The notes: a model not told the origin generated them from the sequence alone. A stretch of 64,000 nt of DNA from Marinobacterium lutimaris (GCF_900108065.1 NZ_FNVQ01000005.1:310001-374000), one strand, 5' to 3'; counted from the first letter of the stretch, positions 9,101 to 18,277 are shown. Program-made: numbers and translations.

Positions 9101-9368
9101 GGTTAAGGAGCTGCTGGTCCAGGCCGCCGAGGAACACTCCGAAGTGCTGGAAGACCCGGCGCCCAGCGCCTACTTCCGCGCCTTCGGCGAGAGCTCACTG
9201 GACTTCGACCTGCGTGTATATGTGAGCCGCATGGAGGACCGTATCCCGGTTACAGACGGGCTGAATCACCGCATCGACCGCCTGTTCAAGGACGCGGGAA
9301 TAGAGATCGCCTTCCCGCAGCTGGATGTGCATCTGTTCCGAACGCCACCCAATGTGCCCAAGTCCTGA
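6111..9368 (+). CDS. mscK: Large mechanosensitive channel, MscK/KefA type
   Basis: A 1085-residue protein, close to MscK (1120) and MscM (1107) of E. coli. A signal peptide (residues 1 to about 30, ending AGVNTALAELP) leads into a periplasmic region of about 450 residues that is almost entirely Gln/Leu/Glu-rich coiled coil. About ten membrane helices follow from residue 475. The C-terminal MscS-like pore and vestibule carry LGVGLGFGLQEIVANFVSG, the pore-lining helix, then FEKPIRIGDTVTIG and KEVIIPNKTFITERLINWS, which resemble MscK more than MscM. These channels open on membrane tension after hypo-osmotic shock. MscK in E. coli is additionally sensitive to external K+; that cannot be judged here. 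A bidirectional terminator follows. Confidence 0.9.
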   Translation: MVNTLRPNRGLSLLLGLLLFIFAGVNTALAELPASSAIASQLEKLKPDDTSPATQALREAYEKTQSTLESLGNLEQRTQTLNEQIARQPEELQKLRDQLAEPPQELDISAAINDVDHLEQQVIQTKAELVQQEQLRDELDKSVQKNDEQLINLRAELAHLKQSPAPSENLSSDMPDELRQARRTLEEVLTQEQAKRAQTLELELLVLPGENELSQLKLALARRKVSQLSNALDQMQSVLGQQRRSELESTLASVEPAPDNLPEPLAEVSRQNRSDSDSLRQLVRDIEVSNNRQRELETRLSQIGERYRLVQQQLELDIPQLNADLHRFARQLIRPIDLESTRANISRLRLAKLNTDRDLLNAKQLRADPPQEVISLGEDAQAQYDRILENRIRLLEQIQQSRQQLINARSQMLSTQQQINEQLQQARALVDQHLLWQPTIAPINSQWGSDLIEGLSHLKDRLTDFNSETSLLRGQIPLWAIIALPLLLAALSVALRRYFKQHRERWHDSIGRVTQDRFSRTLKLLVGAPIIAAPIPVLALLLQQDLNPAHPLHDPLSPLLYLVASFVFIAQCIRGWLTTPYGLLNGHLELPAKLCRILNRELQILCIVSLPLLAGLIIADGIEEQALLASGGRLLFLLLTLALTRFWWVMWKTSSAFNQLTSEPSWWQDSRLWIGSMIGFNLLMFGLGLAGFLFGALFLMLIFAVVILQIALVFMVYRLGVRWLQIEERRLAFKQALEKRAEQIAARENPEEEAPVEENYYDLKTISLQTRTLLKISSLALLFLGLWLTMGDFLPTLHILDRVPLWSTYQSTADGQVLEQITLADIAGGVLILGLSLLAAYNLPGLVELLILRHIHLTPGSNFAITTLLKYSLILVGTMSGVSQFGLEWSKLQWLVAALGVGLGFGLQEIVANFVSGIILLFEKPIRIGDTVTIGDVTGNVSRIQIRATTLVDWDNKEVIIPNKTFITERLINWSLTDATTRIVLTVGAAYGSDTQKVKELLVQAAEEHSEVLEDPAPSAYFRAFGESSLDFDLRVYVSRMEDRIPVTDGLNHRIDRLFKDAGIEIAFPQLDVHLFRTPPNVPKS

Positions 9369-9381
9369 TACCGGAGTGAAC

Positions 9382-9412
9382 AAAAAACCGCCGCAGTGTG
9401 CGGCGGTTTTTC
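9382..9412. terminator. Bidirectional terminator between mscK and the receptor gene
   Basis: The stem AACCGCCGCA / TGCGGCGGTT has a three-base loop, with an A tract on its left and a T tract on its right, so it can serve both convergent genes. Confidence 0.92.
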
Positions 9413-9428
9413 AGGGTAGCAACCGACC

Positions 9429-11582
9429 TTAGAACCTGTACTTGAGGCTTGCCTGCAGGAAGCGCGGTGCGCCCGGGTAGATCGCTGTATCCCTGTCTGC
9501 CGCCAGGTAATACTGCTTGTCGAACACGTTCTTCAGCGCCAGACCCATATCCAGATCCGGGCTCAGCTGGAAGCTGGCGGTCAGGTCCAGGCGGCCAAAG
9601 CCCGGCAGTTCCAGTTCATTGTCGCTGCTGCCGTAGCGGCGACTCTGAGCGAAGAACACAGCGCCAAGATCCAGCGCCTCACTGGCCTTGTACTGCGCCT
9701 GCAGACTGATCTGGTTGCGCGGCGAGTTGAGGAATTCATTACCCTCTTCGTTATCCGTACTGTCCTGGTCGCCCGTGAGAATAACCGTATCCAGCAGCGT
9801 ATAGCTCGCCTGCAGCGCCAGACGTGATGTGGGATTCCAGCCCAGCCCCAGCTCCGCACCGCGGCTGCGTACTTCGCCCAGGGCCGCACTGTAACCATCA
9901 TCACCGCTGACGATCACGTTTTCCTTGTTGATCTGGAACAGCACCAGCTCCGCGTTCCAGTCGGCCGCCGGGGTGTAGTGAATTCCGACTTCGTACTGCT
10001 TGCCGGTCTCCGGATCGAAGGTGTTGCCATCGGCGTCGGTATTGCTGACGGCACTGGTTTCGTAGGACTCCGAATAAGAGCCGTGCAGACGCCAGTCATT
10101 GTTGAGGCGGTAGCTCAGCCCCAGGGTCGGGGTCAGAAAGTCCTCATTCGTTTCATAGAGCTCCGCTTCGTAAGACCGGCCGCTGACATTGGTGTACGCC
10201 TTGGCTTCCATCTCACGATGCTGCCAGTCGTAGCGCAGCCCCGCCTGCAGATCCAGCTTATCGGTCAGGGCGATCACATCCTGGCCGTAGAGACTGTAGG
10301 TGTCGTAGGTAAATACCCGGTGCAGGCCATCGCCGTTACTGATGCTGTCGAGGTCGATGTAGTCATGAACCGGGTTATACAGATCCAGATCCAGGGCGCT
10401 GTCGATGTTGCCCCAGTTAAGGCGATTGAAATCGTTGCGGGTGTACGCGTAGCTGCCACCCAGCGTCAGGCGGTGCGCAATAGAGCCGGTCGTCACCTCA
10501 CCGGTGAAGTAGGAGTCCAGCGAGTGGTTCTCCTGCTTGTTCAGCAGATGACGGTAGGAACGCTTAACGGTGCCATCTCTCACCGAGCGGACCCAGAAGG
10601 TGGCGCGCTCATCTTCGTGCCAGACGCTGCGCCACTTGGTGACGCTGCTCCAGCCGTTACCCAGATCACGGTTGTAAGTCAGCGATGCCGCAACACCTTC
10701 ATCGGTGGCATCGTTCTGCGGACCTAGATAGTTGGTGGTGATATCGGCCACCTGCTTGATATCGGACTCAGCCGCCACCAGACCGGACGGATAATTATAG
10801 TCGTAGCGGGTGACTTCGAACTGCGCCGTCAGTGACTGTCTATCATCGATCAGCCAGGTCAGCATCGGCGCCAGGAAGTAACCGTCCTTGTCCTCGTAAT
10901 CACGAAATCCCTTATCGTCACGGTATTCGCCGATCACCCGGTAAAGTACGTCGCTGCGCTCGCCCAGCTCTCCGGTGGAGTCGAAGGAGAGCGCACTCTT
11001 GCCCCATCCGGCATCCGTATCATCGCTGAGCCAGGCACCGCCCTGCAGGTCGATCTCGTTATAGCGTTCAGCCTGCGGCTTCTTGGTCACCAGGTTGATG
11101 GTGCCGCCCGGCTCCTGGCTGCCGTAGAACATGGAGCCCACGCCCTTCAGCACCTCCACGTCGTCCAGCAGAATAGCCGGCATGCTCTGATCTTTCAGCG
11201 CCCAGGCGTTCATGCCATCCATCTTGACGTTATCACGGGTCAGGCTGAATCCGCGTGAGACATAGTCGTAGTTGGTGCCACCACCGATACGATGGATACC
11301 CGAGATGGTGTCGATCGCCTCCGAAATATCGTTAACCTGCAGGGATTCGATCTTTTCTTTACCCACGTTACCCAGGGTCAGCGACTGGCTGTCTGCCGGC
11401 GCAGCGCTCTTCATCGTGCCGCCCGGCTCTGCCTTCAGCGCATCCGCCTCGATCACCAGGGTGTCCAGATTTGTCACTGTCTCCGCCTGTGCGGGCAAGC
11501 TGATAGCCCCGATCACCAAAGCCAGGTTTTTTAGACGCGCGGTTTTTCCACGAGCGCTTTTTACACGGGCGGCATACTGCAT
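9429..11582 (-). CDS. TonB-dependent siderophore receptor
   Basis: A 717-residue outer-membrane receptor. A signal peptide (MQYAARVKSARGKTARLKNL through SLPAQA) is followed by a likely TonB box (LDTLVIEA). The plug domain follows (LQVNDISEAIDTISGIHRIG, VEVLKGVGSMFYGSQEPGG, INLVTKKPQ), then a beta-barrel ending in the canonical terminal strand RFLQASLKYRF with terminal Phe. The open frame begins at 11624, but the ATG at 11582 has GGAG ten bases upstream and gives a proper signal peptide. Homology is to ferric hydroxamate/ferrichrome-type siderophore receptors (FhuA/FoxA/FpvA class). The divergent neighbour is a FecBCDE-like ABC importer, and a Fur box lies between them, so this is the outer-membrane half of one uptake system. 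Ligand unknown. Confidence 0.92.
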   Translation of the reverse strand: MQYAARVKSARGKTARLKNLALVIGAISLPAQAETVTNLDTLVIEADALKAEPGGTMKSAAPADSQSLTLGNVGKEKIESLQVNDISEAIDTISGIHRIGGGTNYDYVSRGFSLTRDNVKMDGMNAWALKDQSMPAILLDDVEVLKGVGSMFYGSQEPGGTINLVTKKPQAERYNEIDLQGGAWLSDDTDAGWGKSALSFDSTGELGERSDVLYRVIGEYRDDKGFRDYEDKDGYFLAPMLTWLIDDRQSLTAQFEVTRYDYNYPSGLVAAESDIKQVADITTNYLGPQNDATDEGVAASLTYNRDLGNGWSSVTKWRSVWHEDERATFWVRSVRDGTVKRSYRHLLNKQENHSLDSYFTGEVTTGSIAHRLTLGGSYAYTRNDFNRLNWGNIDSALDLDLYNPVHDYIDLDSISNGDGLHRVFTYDTYSLYGQDVIALTDKLDLQAGLRYDWQHREMEAKAYTNVSGRSYEAELYETNEDFLTPTLGLSYRLNNDWRLHGSYSESYETSAVSNTDADGNTFDPETGKQYEVGIHYTPAADWNAELVLFQINKENVIVSGDDGYSAALGEVRSRGAELGLGWNPTSRLALQASYTLLDTVILTGDQDSTDNEEGNEFLNSPRNQISLQAQYKASEALDLGAVFFAQSRRYGSSDNELELPGFGRLDLTASFQLSPDLDMGLALKNVFDKQYYLAADRDTAIYPGAPRFLQASLKYRF

Positions 11583-11665
11583 CGCACCAAATCTCCAATT
11601 CAAACACGTACACAAACACGGCAATTCAAGCGATCCAGCTTTTATTGATCGACTAAAGTAGAAGT

Positions 11666-11683
11666 ATTATCATTTGCATTATC
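11666..11683. promoter_or_regulatory. Fur box
   Basis: The complement reads GATAATGCAAATGATAAT: three adjacent hexamers, of which the first and third are perfect GATAAT and the middle (GCAAAT) is degenerate. This is the accepted Fur-box pattern. It lies between the divergent receptor and ABC importer genes, about 80 bases before the receptor start, so iron-replete Fur should repress both. Confidence 0.8.
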
Positions 11684-11780
11684 GAAATAAGTCAAACCTC
11701 ATGATTATCAAGCATTTTCTGTAAGGTCTTTTTCGTCCAATCCCGCCGCGCTGACCAAATCAGTCTCTCGGAGCTACTCA

Positions 11781-12695
11781 ATGAAAGCAGTTTTCAAACA
11801 CTGGATTATCAGATTCTGGCTGATTTTCGCGCTGCCCTTTTGCGCGGTGCAGGCGCAGGCGGGCGCAACCATAGAGATGCCCGGTTTCGGAGAGTTACAG
11901 CTGGAAGGAGTGCCCCAACGGATCGTGGCGCTGGAGTACCCCTTTGTCGACGCCCTGGCTACGCTTGGCGTCAAACCGGTGGGGGTAGCCGATGACAATG
12001 CGCCGGAGCGGCTGCTGCCGGAAATTCGTGCATCGATCGGCGGCTGGCAGTCGGTGGGCACCCGCGCCCAGCCCAGCCTGGAAACCATCGCCGCGCTGAA
12101 ACCAGACCTGATCATCGCCGATATCGATCGTCATGGTGCTGTCTACGCACAGCTGCAGAAAATCGCACCGACGCTGATCCTGCCCTCACGCCGCGCCAGC
12201 TACGCCGAAACCCTGAACTCGGAGCTGGTAATCTCCAGGGCGCTGGGCAAAGAGCAGCAGATGCAGACCCGCCTGGAAGCACATCAACAAACGATGGAGA
12301 AGTTCGCGACACAGCTGCCGCAGCAGACAGAGATTCAGTTCGCCGTCGCCACGCCCAAAAATCTGTACGCCCATGCCCCCGACTCCTTCATTGGCGGCCT
12401 GATCCGCACCCTGGGCCTCAGCGTGCCCAGCATTAACCGCAGTGACAGCGACGAAGTGCGCCAGATCGGCCTGGAACAGCTGCTCGCGTTTAATCCCCCG
12501 CACCTGGTTGTGGGCCGCTACAACGATGCCAATCTGCTCCAGCAATGGCAGAAGCAACCCCTCTGGCAGTTGCTGAGTGCGGTACAGAACAATCACGTCT
12601 ATCCGGTGGATGCCAATATCTGGGTGCGCGGCCCCGGTATACTCGCTGCCGAGCAGATGGCGGCCGATCTGGTCAGCCTGCTGGGACAGGGCTAG
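11781..12695 (+). CDS. Iron-siderophore ABC transporter, periplasmic binding protein (FecB-like)
   Basis: A 304-residue class III periplasmic binding protein. It has a signal peptide (residues 1 to about 27, ending AVQAQA), the first strand QRIVALEYPFVDALATLGVKPVGVAD, the lobe segment LKPDLIIADIDRH, and a C-terminal lobe with LAFNPPHLVVGRY. The pattern fits the FecB/FhuD group, which delivers ferric citrate or ferric hydroxamates from the outer-membrane receptor to the inner-membrane permease. No lipobox Cys is seen, so it is probably soluble. Two permease genes and an ATPase follow within bases. The Fur box upstream and the divergent TonB-dependent receptor support an iron role. Citrate versus hydroxamate cannot be decided. 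Confidence 0.9.
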   Translation: MKAVFKHWIIRFWLIFALPFCAVQAQAGATIEMPGFGELQLEGVPQRIVALEYPFVDALATLGVKPVGVADDNAPERLLPEIRASIGGWQSVGTRAQPSLETIAALKPDLIIADIDRHGAVYAQLQKIAPTLILPSRRASYAETLNSELVISRALGKEQQMQTRLEAHQQTMEKFATQLPQQTEIQFAVATPKNLYAHAPDSFIGGLIRTLGLSVPSINRSDSDEVRQIGLEQLLAFNPPHLVVGRYNDANLLQQWQKQPLWQLLSAVQNNHVYPVDANIWVRGPGILAAEQMAADLVSLLGQG

Positions 12696-12697
12696 AG

Positions 12698-13687
12698 ATG
12701 TCGCTGCCCTGGCCGGCCAAATACCTGGTCGCTGCACTGTTGCTTCTGGTCTGCGGCTGGGTATCGCTGTTTACCTGGTCGGCGCTGCCGATCACCGCGC
12801 ATGAAGCCTTGAACGCGCTGATCGCGCCACAACCCACCTCGGTGGTGCAGACCGTGGTGCTGGACCTGCGTCTGCCGCGGGTGCTGATCGCTGCCATCGT
12901 CGGCGCCTGTTTTGCCGTGGCCGGCGCCGTGATGCAGGGGCTGACGCAGAATTCGCTGGCATCACCGGGGCTGTTTGGCGTTAACGCCGGCGCCGCCCTG
13001 GGCGTAGCCCTGGCATCGATCTTCATCAGCTGGCAAACCGATCTGCTGCTGCCTGGCGCAGCGGTTATCGGCGGTGGCTGCGCCTGGATGCTGGTGATGC
13101 TGCTCGGCGCCGCCTGGCAGCCCGGGGCCGAGCGTGGCCGGCTGATTCTGGCCGGGCTTGCGATCTCGGCACTTTGCGCTGCGATCACCCGCGCCAGCAT
13201 GATTCTGGCGGAAGAGCAGGCCCGCAGCGTGATCACCTGGCTAACCGGCAGTCTGGCCAACGTCGGCTGGGACGACTATTCACGACTCTGGCCCCTGGCG
13301 CTGATCGGCCTGCTGGCGGCGACGTTGCTGACGCCCGCACTAAACCTGCTGAGTATGGGCGAAGACCAGGCACGCAACCTGGGCCTGCGCCTGGGCCGCA
13401 TCCGCCTGCTGGCGAGCCTGACCGCACTGGTGCTGGTGGCGGCCGCCATCGCCACCGCCGGAGCCATCGCTTTCGTCGGCCTGCTGGTGCCTCATATGGC
13501 CCGCGCCTGGGTCGGCCCCGACCAGCGCAAGGTGATACCTCTGTCGATGCTGCTGGGCGCGCTGCTGGTGGTGGCCGCCGATACATTGAGCCGCGGCGTC
13601 GTCTATCCCACCGAGACCCCGGCCGGCGCTATTCTGGCGCTGATCGGTGCACCCTTTTTCCTCTATATGATCAGGGCGCGCTCATGA
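12698..13687 (+). CDS. Iron-siderophore ABC transporter permease (FecCD family), first subunit
   Basis: A 329-residue FecCD/BtuC-family permease with about nine or ten membrane helices. Family signatures are LRLPRVLIAAIVGACFAVAGAVMQGLTQN near residue 60, LASPGLFGVNAGAALG, and the late GAIAFVGLLVPHMARAWVG segment, the cytoplasmic loop that docks on the ATPase. An open frame extends upstream to 12545, but the ATG at 12698 lies two bases after the binding-protein stop and gives the expected N terminus (MSLPWPAKYLVAALLLLV). Its stop overlaps the start of the second permease. It forms a heterodimer with the next gene product. Confidence 0.92.
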   Translation: MSLPWPAKYLVAALLLLVCGWVSLFTWSALPITAHEALNALIAPQPTSVVQTVVLDLRLPRVLIAAIVGACFAVAGAVMQGLTQNSLASPGLFGVNAGAALGVALASIFISWQTDLLLPGAAVIGGGCAWMLVMLLGAAWQPGAERGRLILAGLAISALCAAITRASMILAEEQARSVITWLTGSLANVGWDDYSRLWPLALIGLLAATLLTPALNLLSMGEDQARNLGLRLGRIRLLASLTALVLVAAAIATAGAIAFVGLLVPHMARAWVGPDQRKVIPLSMLLGALLVVAADTLSRGVVYPTETPAGAILALIGAPFFLYMIRARS

Positions 13688-14646
13688 ATCCAGCGCTTCG
13701 CACCGGCCTGATACTCTGCTTTGCCGTTGCCGCCGCTGCGGCTATGAACCTGCAGCTGGGCGCGGTTAATCTGCCCTTCACCGCAGTACTCCAGGGTTTG
13801 CAGAGCGGCCATGAGAACTACTTCATTGTTCATGAACTGCGTCTGCCGCGACTGCTGCTGGCCCTGATCGTCGGCGCCAGCCTGGCCCTGGCCGGTGTGC
13901 TGGTGCAGGGCGTGATCCGCAATCCGCTGGCGTCGCCGGACCTGCTCGGCGTTTCCCAGGGCGCGAGCCTGGCGGCGGTGATCCTGATCGCACTCTACCC
14001 CGAGGTTTCCAGCCTCTGGCTGCCGGTGGTATCACTGCTGGGAGCCCTGGGCGCTGCGCTGATTCTCTGGCTGCTCTGCGGCAGGCACGCCTCACCCATA
14101 AAGATCGCCATTACCGGCGTCGCCCTGGCGGCGTTTTATGCCAGCGCCATCGACTTTGTCATGCTGACCCGGCCGCAAAACCTCAACGACGCCCTGCTCT
14201 GGCTGACCGGCAGCCTCTGGGGCCGCAGCTGGGAGCAGCTCTGGCTGGTTCTGCCGGCGGTGGCGCTGATGCCGCTGGCGGTGGGACTCTGTCAGCGGCT
14301 TAACCTGAACAATCTCGGCGATGACTACGCCACTACTCTGGGCTCGGCTGTGCCGCAGACCCGGTTTATGGCGCTGGCCCTGGCCGTTGGCCTCACTGCC
14401 GCTTCGGTGGCCGTTTGCGGACCGATCGGCTTTATTGGCCTGATGGCGCCTCATCTGGCGCGCCGGCTCGTTGGCGGTCGACACCAGCGGTTGATTCCCG
14501 TGGCCATGCTCACCGGGGCGCTGCTGCTTCTACTGGCAGACCTGGCCACCCGTATCATCAAACCGCCCATCGAACTGCCCGCCGGCATCATGACCGCTAT
14601 TCTTGGCGGGCCTTACTTTATCTACCTGCTCAAGAAGGTGCGCTGA
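13684..14646 (+). CDS. Iron-siderophore ABC transporter permease (FecCD family), second subunit
   Basis: A 320-residue FecCD-family permease, paralogous to the gene before it and overlapping it by four bases (ATGA), which sets the start at 13684. Signatures: LRLPRLLLALIVGASLALAG, VIRNPLASPDLLGVSQGASL, and CGPIGFIGLMAPHLARRLVG as the ATPase-coupling loop. Two separate permease genes, rather than one homodimeric BtuC-type gene, is the FecC/FecD arrangement. Located in the inner membrane, it works with the upstream permease and the ATPase downstream (two-base gap). Confidence 0.92.
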   Translation: MNPALRTGLILCFAVAAAAAMNLQLGAVNLPFTAVLQGLQSGHENYFIVHELRLPRLLLALIVGASLALAGVLVQGVIRNPLASPDLLGVSQGASLAAVILIALYPEVSSLWLPVVSLLGALGAALILWLLCGRHASPIKIAITGVALAAFYASAIDFVMLTRPQNLNDALLWLTGSLWGRSWEQLWLVLPAVALMPLAVGLCQRLNLNNLGDDYATTLGSAVPQTRFMALALAVGLTAASVAVCGPIGFIGLMAPHLARRLVGGRHQRLIPVAMLTGALLLLLADLATRIIKPPIELPAGIMTAILGGPYFIYLLKKVR

Positions 14647-14648
14647 CT

Positions 14649-15434
14649 ATGCCGGATACCGCAAACGCACTGCTGTGCACCGAAAACCTCTGCGTCGGTT
14701 ATGGCGAGCGGCCGATTCTGCAGGACGTATCCCTGCGCATCCCCCACGGCAAAATCACCGCACTGCTCGGCCCCAACGGTTGCGGCAAATCGACCCTGTT
14801 GAAAACCCTGGTACGTCTGCTGACACCGCAAAGCGGCCAGGTCAGCTGGAAAGGTGAAGCGCTGCATAGCCTGCCATCGCGCCAGGTAGCGCGGCAACTG
14901 GCGCTGCTGCCGCAGACCCAGCCAATTCCGGAAGGAATTCGGGTGAAAGAGCTGGTCGCCTATGGACGCAGTCCCTACACCGGTTTCTGGGGCAAGCTGA
15001 GCGCTGAAGACAGGGATGCGGTTGCCAGCGCCATGAGCGCCACCGGCATAGAGCCGCTGGCGGACCGGCTCGTTTCGGAACTTTCCGGCGGGCAGCGCCA
15101 GCGCGCCTGGCTCGCCACCACCCTGGCACAGGACACCGACTACCTGCTGCTGGATGAGCCCACCACCTACATGGACCTGAACCATCAGGTCGAGCTGATG
15201 CATCTGTTGCGACAGCTAAATCAGCGCGGCAAAACCGTCATCAGTGTTCTGCACGATATCAACCAGGCCAGCCGCTACTGCGATCACCTGGTGGTGATGC
15301 ACCAGGGGCAGATCGTTGCCGAGGGCACGCCGGATGCAATCCTGACCCCTGAACTGCTGCGCCAGGTGTTCTCCGTGGATGCGGAGATCCATACCGACCC
15401 TCTGGCCGGCACACCCATGTGTGTTGTGAGATGA
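14649..15434 (+). CDS. Iron-siderophore ABC transporter ATP-binding protein (FecE-like)
   Basis: A 261-residue ABC ATPase. Walker A is GPNGCGKSTLLKTL, the Q-loop lies in ALLPQTQ, the signature is LSGGQRQRAWLATTLAQD, Walker B is YLLLDEPTTYMDL, and the switch His is in VISVLHDINQASRYCDH. The sequence style (GIRVKELVAYGRSPY) is that of the FecE/FhuC/FepC iron-complex family. It is the last gene of the four-gene importer operon and energises ferric-siderophore entry into the cytoplasm. No obvious terminator follows; the next gene is 459 bases away. Confidence 0.95.
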   Translation: MPDTANALLCTENLCVGYGERPILQDVSLRIPHGKITALLGPNGCGKSTLLKTLVRLLTPQSGQVSWKGEALHSLPSRQVARQLALLPQTQPIPEGIRVKELVAYGRSPYTGFWGKLSAEDRDAVASAMSATGIEPLADRLVSELSGGQRQRAWLATTLAQDTDYLLLDEPTTYMDLNHQVELMHLLRQLNQRGKTVISVLHDINQASRYCDHLVVMHQGQIVAEGTPDAILTPELLRQVFSVDAEIHTDPLAGTPMCVVR

Positions 15435-15893
15435 GAGTTTGGGTATATAAAAGTGCGAAATAAGAGCGCTGATTAATAAACGCGTGATACTGGATAGGCT
15501 CGGCAACATCCCTGAAACGCCCTGCTCATCCCTTGAAGGGCGCCATTTATGGCACCGGCACAGCGTTGAAAACGCTTATGAATCATTTGTTTCATAATGT
15601 TATTTATAGGATCATAAGAAACAACCCCGCCCGCTATTGAGGCTGATCAGCGGCTTTTCCCTAGTAAAAAAACAACAAAAACACGCGCTAAAATCTGAAA
15701 AAATCCAGTAATCGTGTTGCCAAATAACACGAAAACTCTCCTTTTTCATACTTTAGGCCAAGAGGGGTTACATCTGCGCTGAATTGCGCTATTTTCGCAT
15801 TGCACAATGCAACCCTGCATTCGTAACCCAATTTCTGGCCACGCAGCCTCGCAGGAGCCGGGAGACTATAAACACGAAAAAGAGGCAGTCCTC
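15435..15893. other. 459-base intergenic region upstream of glcB
   Basis: No gene is supported here. A short inverted repeat CGCCCT/AGGGCG lies around 15518-15542. At 15550 TGGCACCGGCACAGCG has the GG-N10-GC spacing of a sigma-54 promoter, but its -12 half is poor. From 15566 to 15760 the sequence becomes AT-rich and looks like a promoter and leader zone for glcB, without an unambiguous -35/-10 pair. Confidence 0.5.
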
Positions 15894-18068
15894 ATGAGTC
15901 AACGCGTACAGGTTGGCGGCCTTCAGGTCGCTGAAGATCTCTATAACTTCATCAACAATGAAGCCCTGCCGGGCACAGGCGTGGATGCGGACGCCTACTG
16001 GGCGGCATTTGATGCCATCGTGCACGACATGGCACCGCGTAACCGTGAGCTACTGGCCAAACGTGACGACCTCCAGGCGCAGATCGACGAATGGCACCGC
16101 CAGAACCGCGGCGAGTTCGACTTCACCGCCTACACCCGCTTCCTGACCGAGATCGGCTACCTGCTGCCGGAAGGCGAAGACTTCAAGGCCACCACCAGCA
16201 ACGTGGACCCCGAGATGGCCACCATGGCCGGCCCGCAGCTGGTCGTGCCGGTGATGAACGCCCGCTACGCCCTGAACGCGGCCAACGCCCGCTGGGGTAG
16301 CCTCTACAACGCCCTGTACGGCACCGACGCCATCTCCAACGAGGGCGGCGCCGAAGCTGGCAGCGCCTACAACCCGGTGCGCGGCGCCAAGGTTATCGCC
16401 TTTGCGCGCAAGTTCCTCGACGACTACGCGCCGCTGGAACAGGGCTCCCACAAGGACTCCACCGCTTACAGCATCAACAACGGCAAGCTGGCTGTGACCC
16501 TGGCCGATGGCAGCGAATCCGGCCTGAAAGACCCGTCACAGCTGATCGGTTTCAACGGCGATGCCGCTCGTCCCGACGCTATCGCGCTGGAGCATAACGG
16601 TCTGCACTTCGAGATCCAGGTCGACGCCGAAGATATGATCGGCAAGACCGATGCCGCCAACGTCAAAGATATCCTGATGGAATCGGCACTCAGCACCATC
16701 ATGGACTGTGAAGACTCCATCGCCGCCGTCGATGCCGAAGACAAAGTACTGGTTTACCGCAACTGGCTAGGCCTGATGAAAGGCGATCTGACCGAAGAGG
16801 TCAGCAAGGGCGGCAAGACTTTCACCCGTCGCATGAACCCGGACCGCGTCTACACCAGCCCGAACGGTGGCGAAGTAGCGCTGAAGGGCCGCAGCCTGAT
16901 GTTCGTGCGTAACGTGGGTCACCTGATGACCAACCCGGCGATCATCGACAAGGACGGCAACGAGATTCCGGAAGGGATCCTGGACGGCCTGGTCACCACG
17001 CTGATCTCCGTTCACGACGTGAAGGGCAACGGCCAGTTCCGCAACACCGTTACCGGCTCTATCTACATCGTTAAGCCGAAAATGCACGGTCCGGAAGAGG
17101 TTGCCTTCACCAACGAACTTTTCGCCCGTATCGAAGACGCGCTCAACCTTGATCGTTACACCATGAAGGTGGGGATCATGGACGAGGAGCGCCGTACCAC
17201 GGTGAACCTGAAAGAGTGTATCCGTGCCGCCAAGGAGCGCGTGGTGTTTATCAACACCGGCTTCCTCGACCGTACCGGTGACGAGATTCACACCTCCATG
17301 GAAGCGGGCCCGATGATCCGCAAGGGCGACATGAAAGGCGCCGCCTGGATCAAGGCCTACGAAGACTGGAACGTGGACACCGGCCTGGCCTGCGGCCTCA
17401 GCGGTCGTGCCCAGATCGGTAAGGGTATGTGGGCGATGCCGGATCTGATGGCCGGCATGCTGGAAGCCAAGATCGGCCACCCGCTGGCCGGCGCCAATAC
17501 CGCCTGGGTTCCGTCACCGACCGCCGCGACCCTGCACGCGCTGCACTACCACAAGGTGGATGTATTCGCCCGTCAGGAGGAGCTCAAGTCCCGCCCGCGT
17601 GCGGCACTGGAAGATATCCTCACCATTCCGGTGGCACAGAACCCGGACTGGAGCGCCGAGCAGATCCAGGAAGAGCTCGACAACAACGCCCAGGGTATTC
17701 TCGGCTATGTAGTGCGCTGGGTTGACCAGGGTGTCGGCTGCTCCAAGGTGCCGGATATCAACGATATCGGCCTGATGGAAGACCGCGCCACCCTGCGTAT
17801 CTCCAGCCAGCATATCGCCAACTGGCTCCACCACGGCGTCTGCTCGGAAGCACAGGTGATGGAAACCATGCAGCGTATGGCCGCGGTTGTGGACCGCCAG
17901 AACGAAGGCGACGCCGCTTACCGTCCGATGGCTGCCGATTTCGACGGCTCCGTAGCCTTCCAGGCCGCCTGCGACCTGGTACTCAAGGGCCGCGAACAGC
18001 CGAACGGCTACACCGAGCCGGTTCTGCACCGTCGCCGCCAGGAAGCCAAGGCCAAGTTCGGCGGCTAA
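15894..18068 (+). CDS. glcB: Malate synthase G
   Basis: A 724-residue protein, the same size as E. coli GlcB (723). It condenses glyoxylate with acetyl-CoA to malate in the cytoplasm, allowing growth on glycolate, acetate or C2 compounds. Characteristic blocks: [20 protein letters not shown] at the N terminus, [61 protein letters not shown] (active-site Arg and Glu region), [18 protein letters not shown], and [22 protein letters not shown] frame upstream begins at 15807, but the ATG at 15894 has GAGG eight bases ahead and matches the family N terminus. No glycolate oxidase genes are nearby; a strong terminator follows. Confidence 0.97.
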   Translation: MSQRVQVGGLQVAEDLYNFINNEALPGTGVDADAYWAAFDAIVHDMAPRNRELLAKRDDLQAQIDEWHRQNRGEFDFTAYTRFLTEIGYLLPEGEDFKATTSNVDPEMATMAGPQLVVPVMNARYALNAANARWGSLYNALYGTDAISNEGGAEAGSAYNPVRGAKVIAFARKFLDDYAPLEQGSHKDSTAYSINNGKLAVTLADGSESGLKDPSQLIGFNGDAARPDAIALEHNGLHFEIQVDAEDMIGKTDAANVKDILMESALSTIMDCEDSIAAVDAEDKVLVYRNWLGLMKGDLTEEVSKGGKTFTRRMNPDRVYTSPNGGEVALKGRSLMFVRNVGHLMTNPAIIDKDGNEIPEGILDGLVTTLISVHDVKGNGQFRNTVTGSIYIVKPKMHGPEEVAFTNELFARIEDALNLDRYTMKVGIMDEERRTTVNLKECIRAAKERVVFINTGFLDRTGDEIHTSMEAGPMIRKGDMKGAAWIKAYEDWNVDTGLACGLSGRAQIGKGMWAMPDLMAGMLEAKIGHPLAGANTAWVPSPTAATLHALHYHKVDVFARQEELKSRPRAALEDILTIPVAQNPDWSAEQIQEELDNNAQGILGYVVRWVDQGVGCSKVPDINDIGLMEDRATLRISSQHIANWLHHGVCSEAQVMETMQRMAAVVDRQNEGDAAYRPMAADFDGSVAFQAACDLVLKGREQPNGYTEPVLHRRRQEAKAKFGG

Positions 18069-18107
18069 GTTCAGCGGCTAAGTTGAACGCCTGAGCTTAA
18101 GCTGATG

Positions 18108-18137
18108 AAAGCCCCTCCCTCGCCGGAGGGGCTTTTT
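18108..18137 (+). terminator. Rho-independent terminator of glcB
   Basis: AAAGCCCCTCC (18108-18118) pairs perfectly with GGAGGGGCTTT (18125-18135) around a six-base loop, followed by TT and GTTTG. Confidence 0.93.
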
Positions 18138-18210
18138 GTTTGTAGATAGCAGCAAAAAGCCTCCATTTCGACGCACAGCTTTGCAAAACTTAACCTCATT
18201 CCCTGTGAGG

Positions 18211-18227
18211 CTTAAGGTTCGTTTAAG
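18211..18227 (+). promoter_or_regulatory. PmrA/QseB-type response-regulator box
   Basis: CTTAAG-GTTCG-TTTAAG matches the (C/T)TTAA(G/T)-N5-(C/T)TTAA(G/T) pattern of PmrA/BasR and QseB-like regulators. A further half-site, CTTAAC at 18189, is 22 bases (two 11-base turns) upstream. CCTAAT at 18236-18241 could be the -10, which puts the box over the -35 position, as in activated PmrA promoters. The regulator itself is not in the window. Confidence 0.6.
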
Positions 18228-18277
18228 ACACCCTGCCTAATCTGGTTCCCGTCAACTTACTCAACGAGGAACCAACA

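Noticed and set aside
15550-15565. A sigma-54 promoter in the glcB upstream region
   Set aside because: Spacing and -24 half fit, but the -12 half (CAGCG) departs from TTGCW at key positions; kept only as a note in the intergenic entry.
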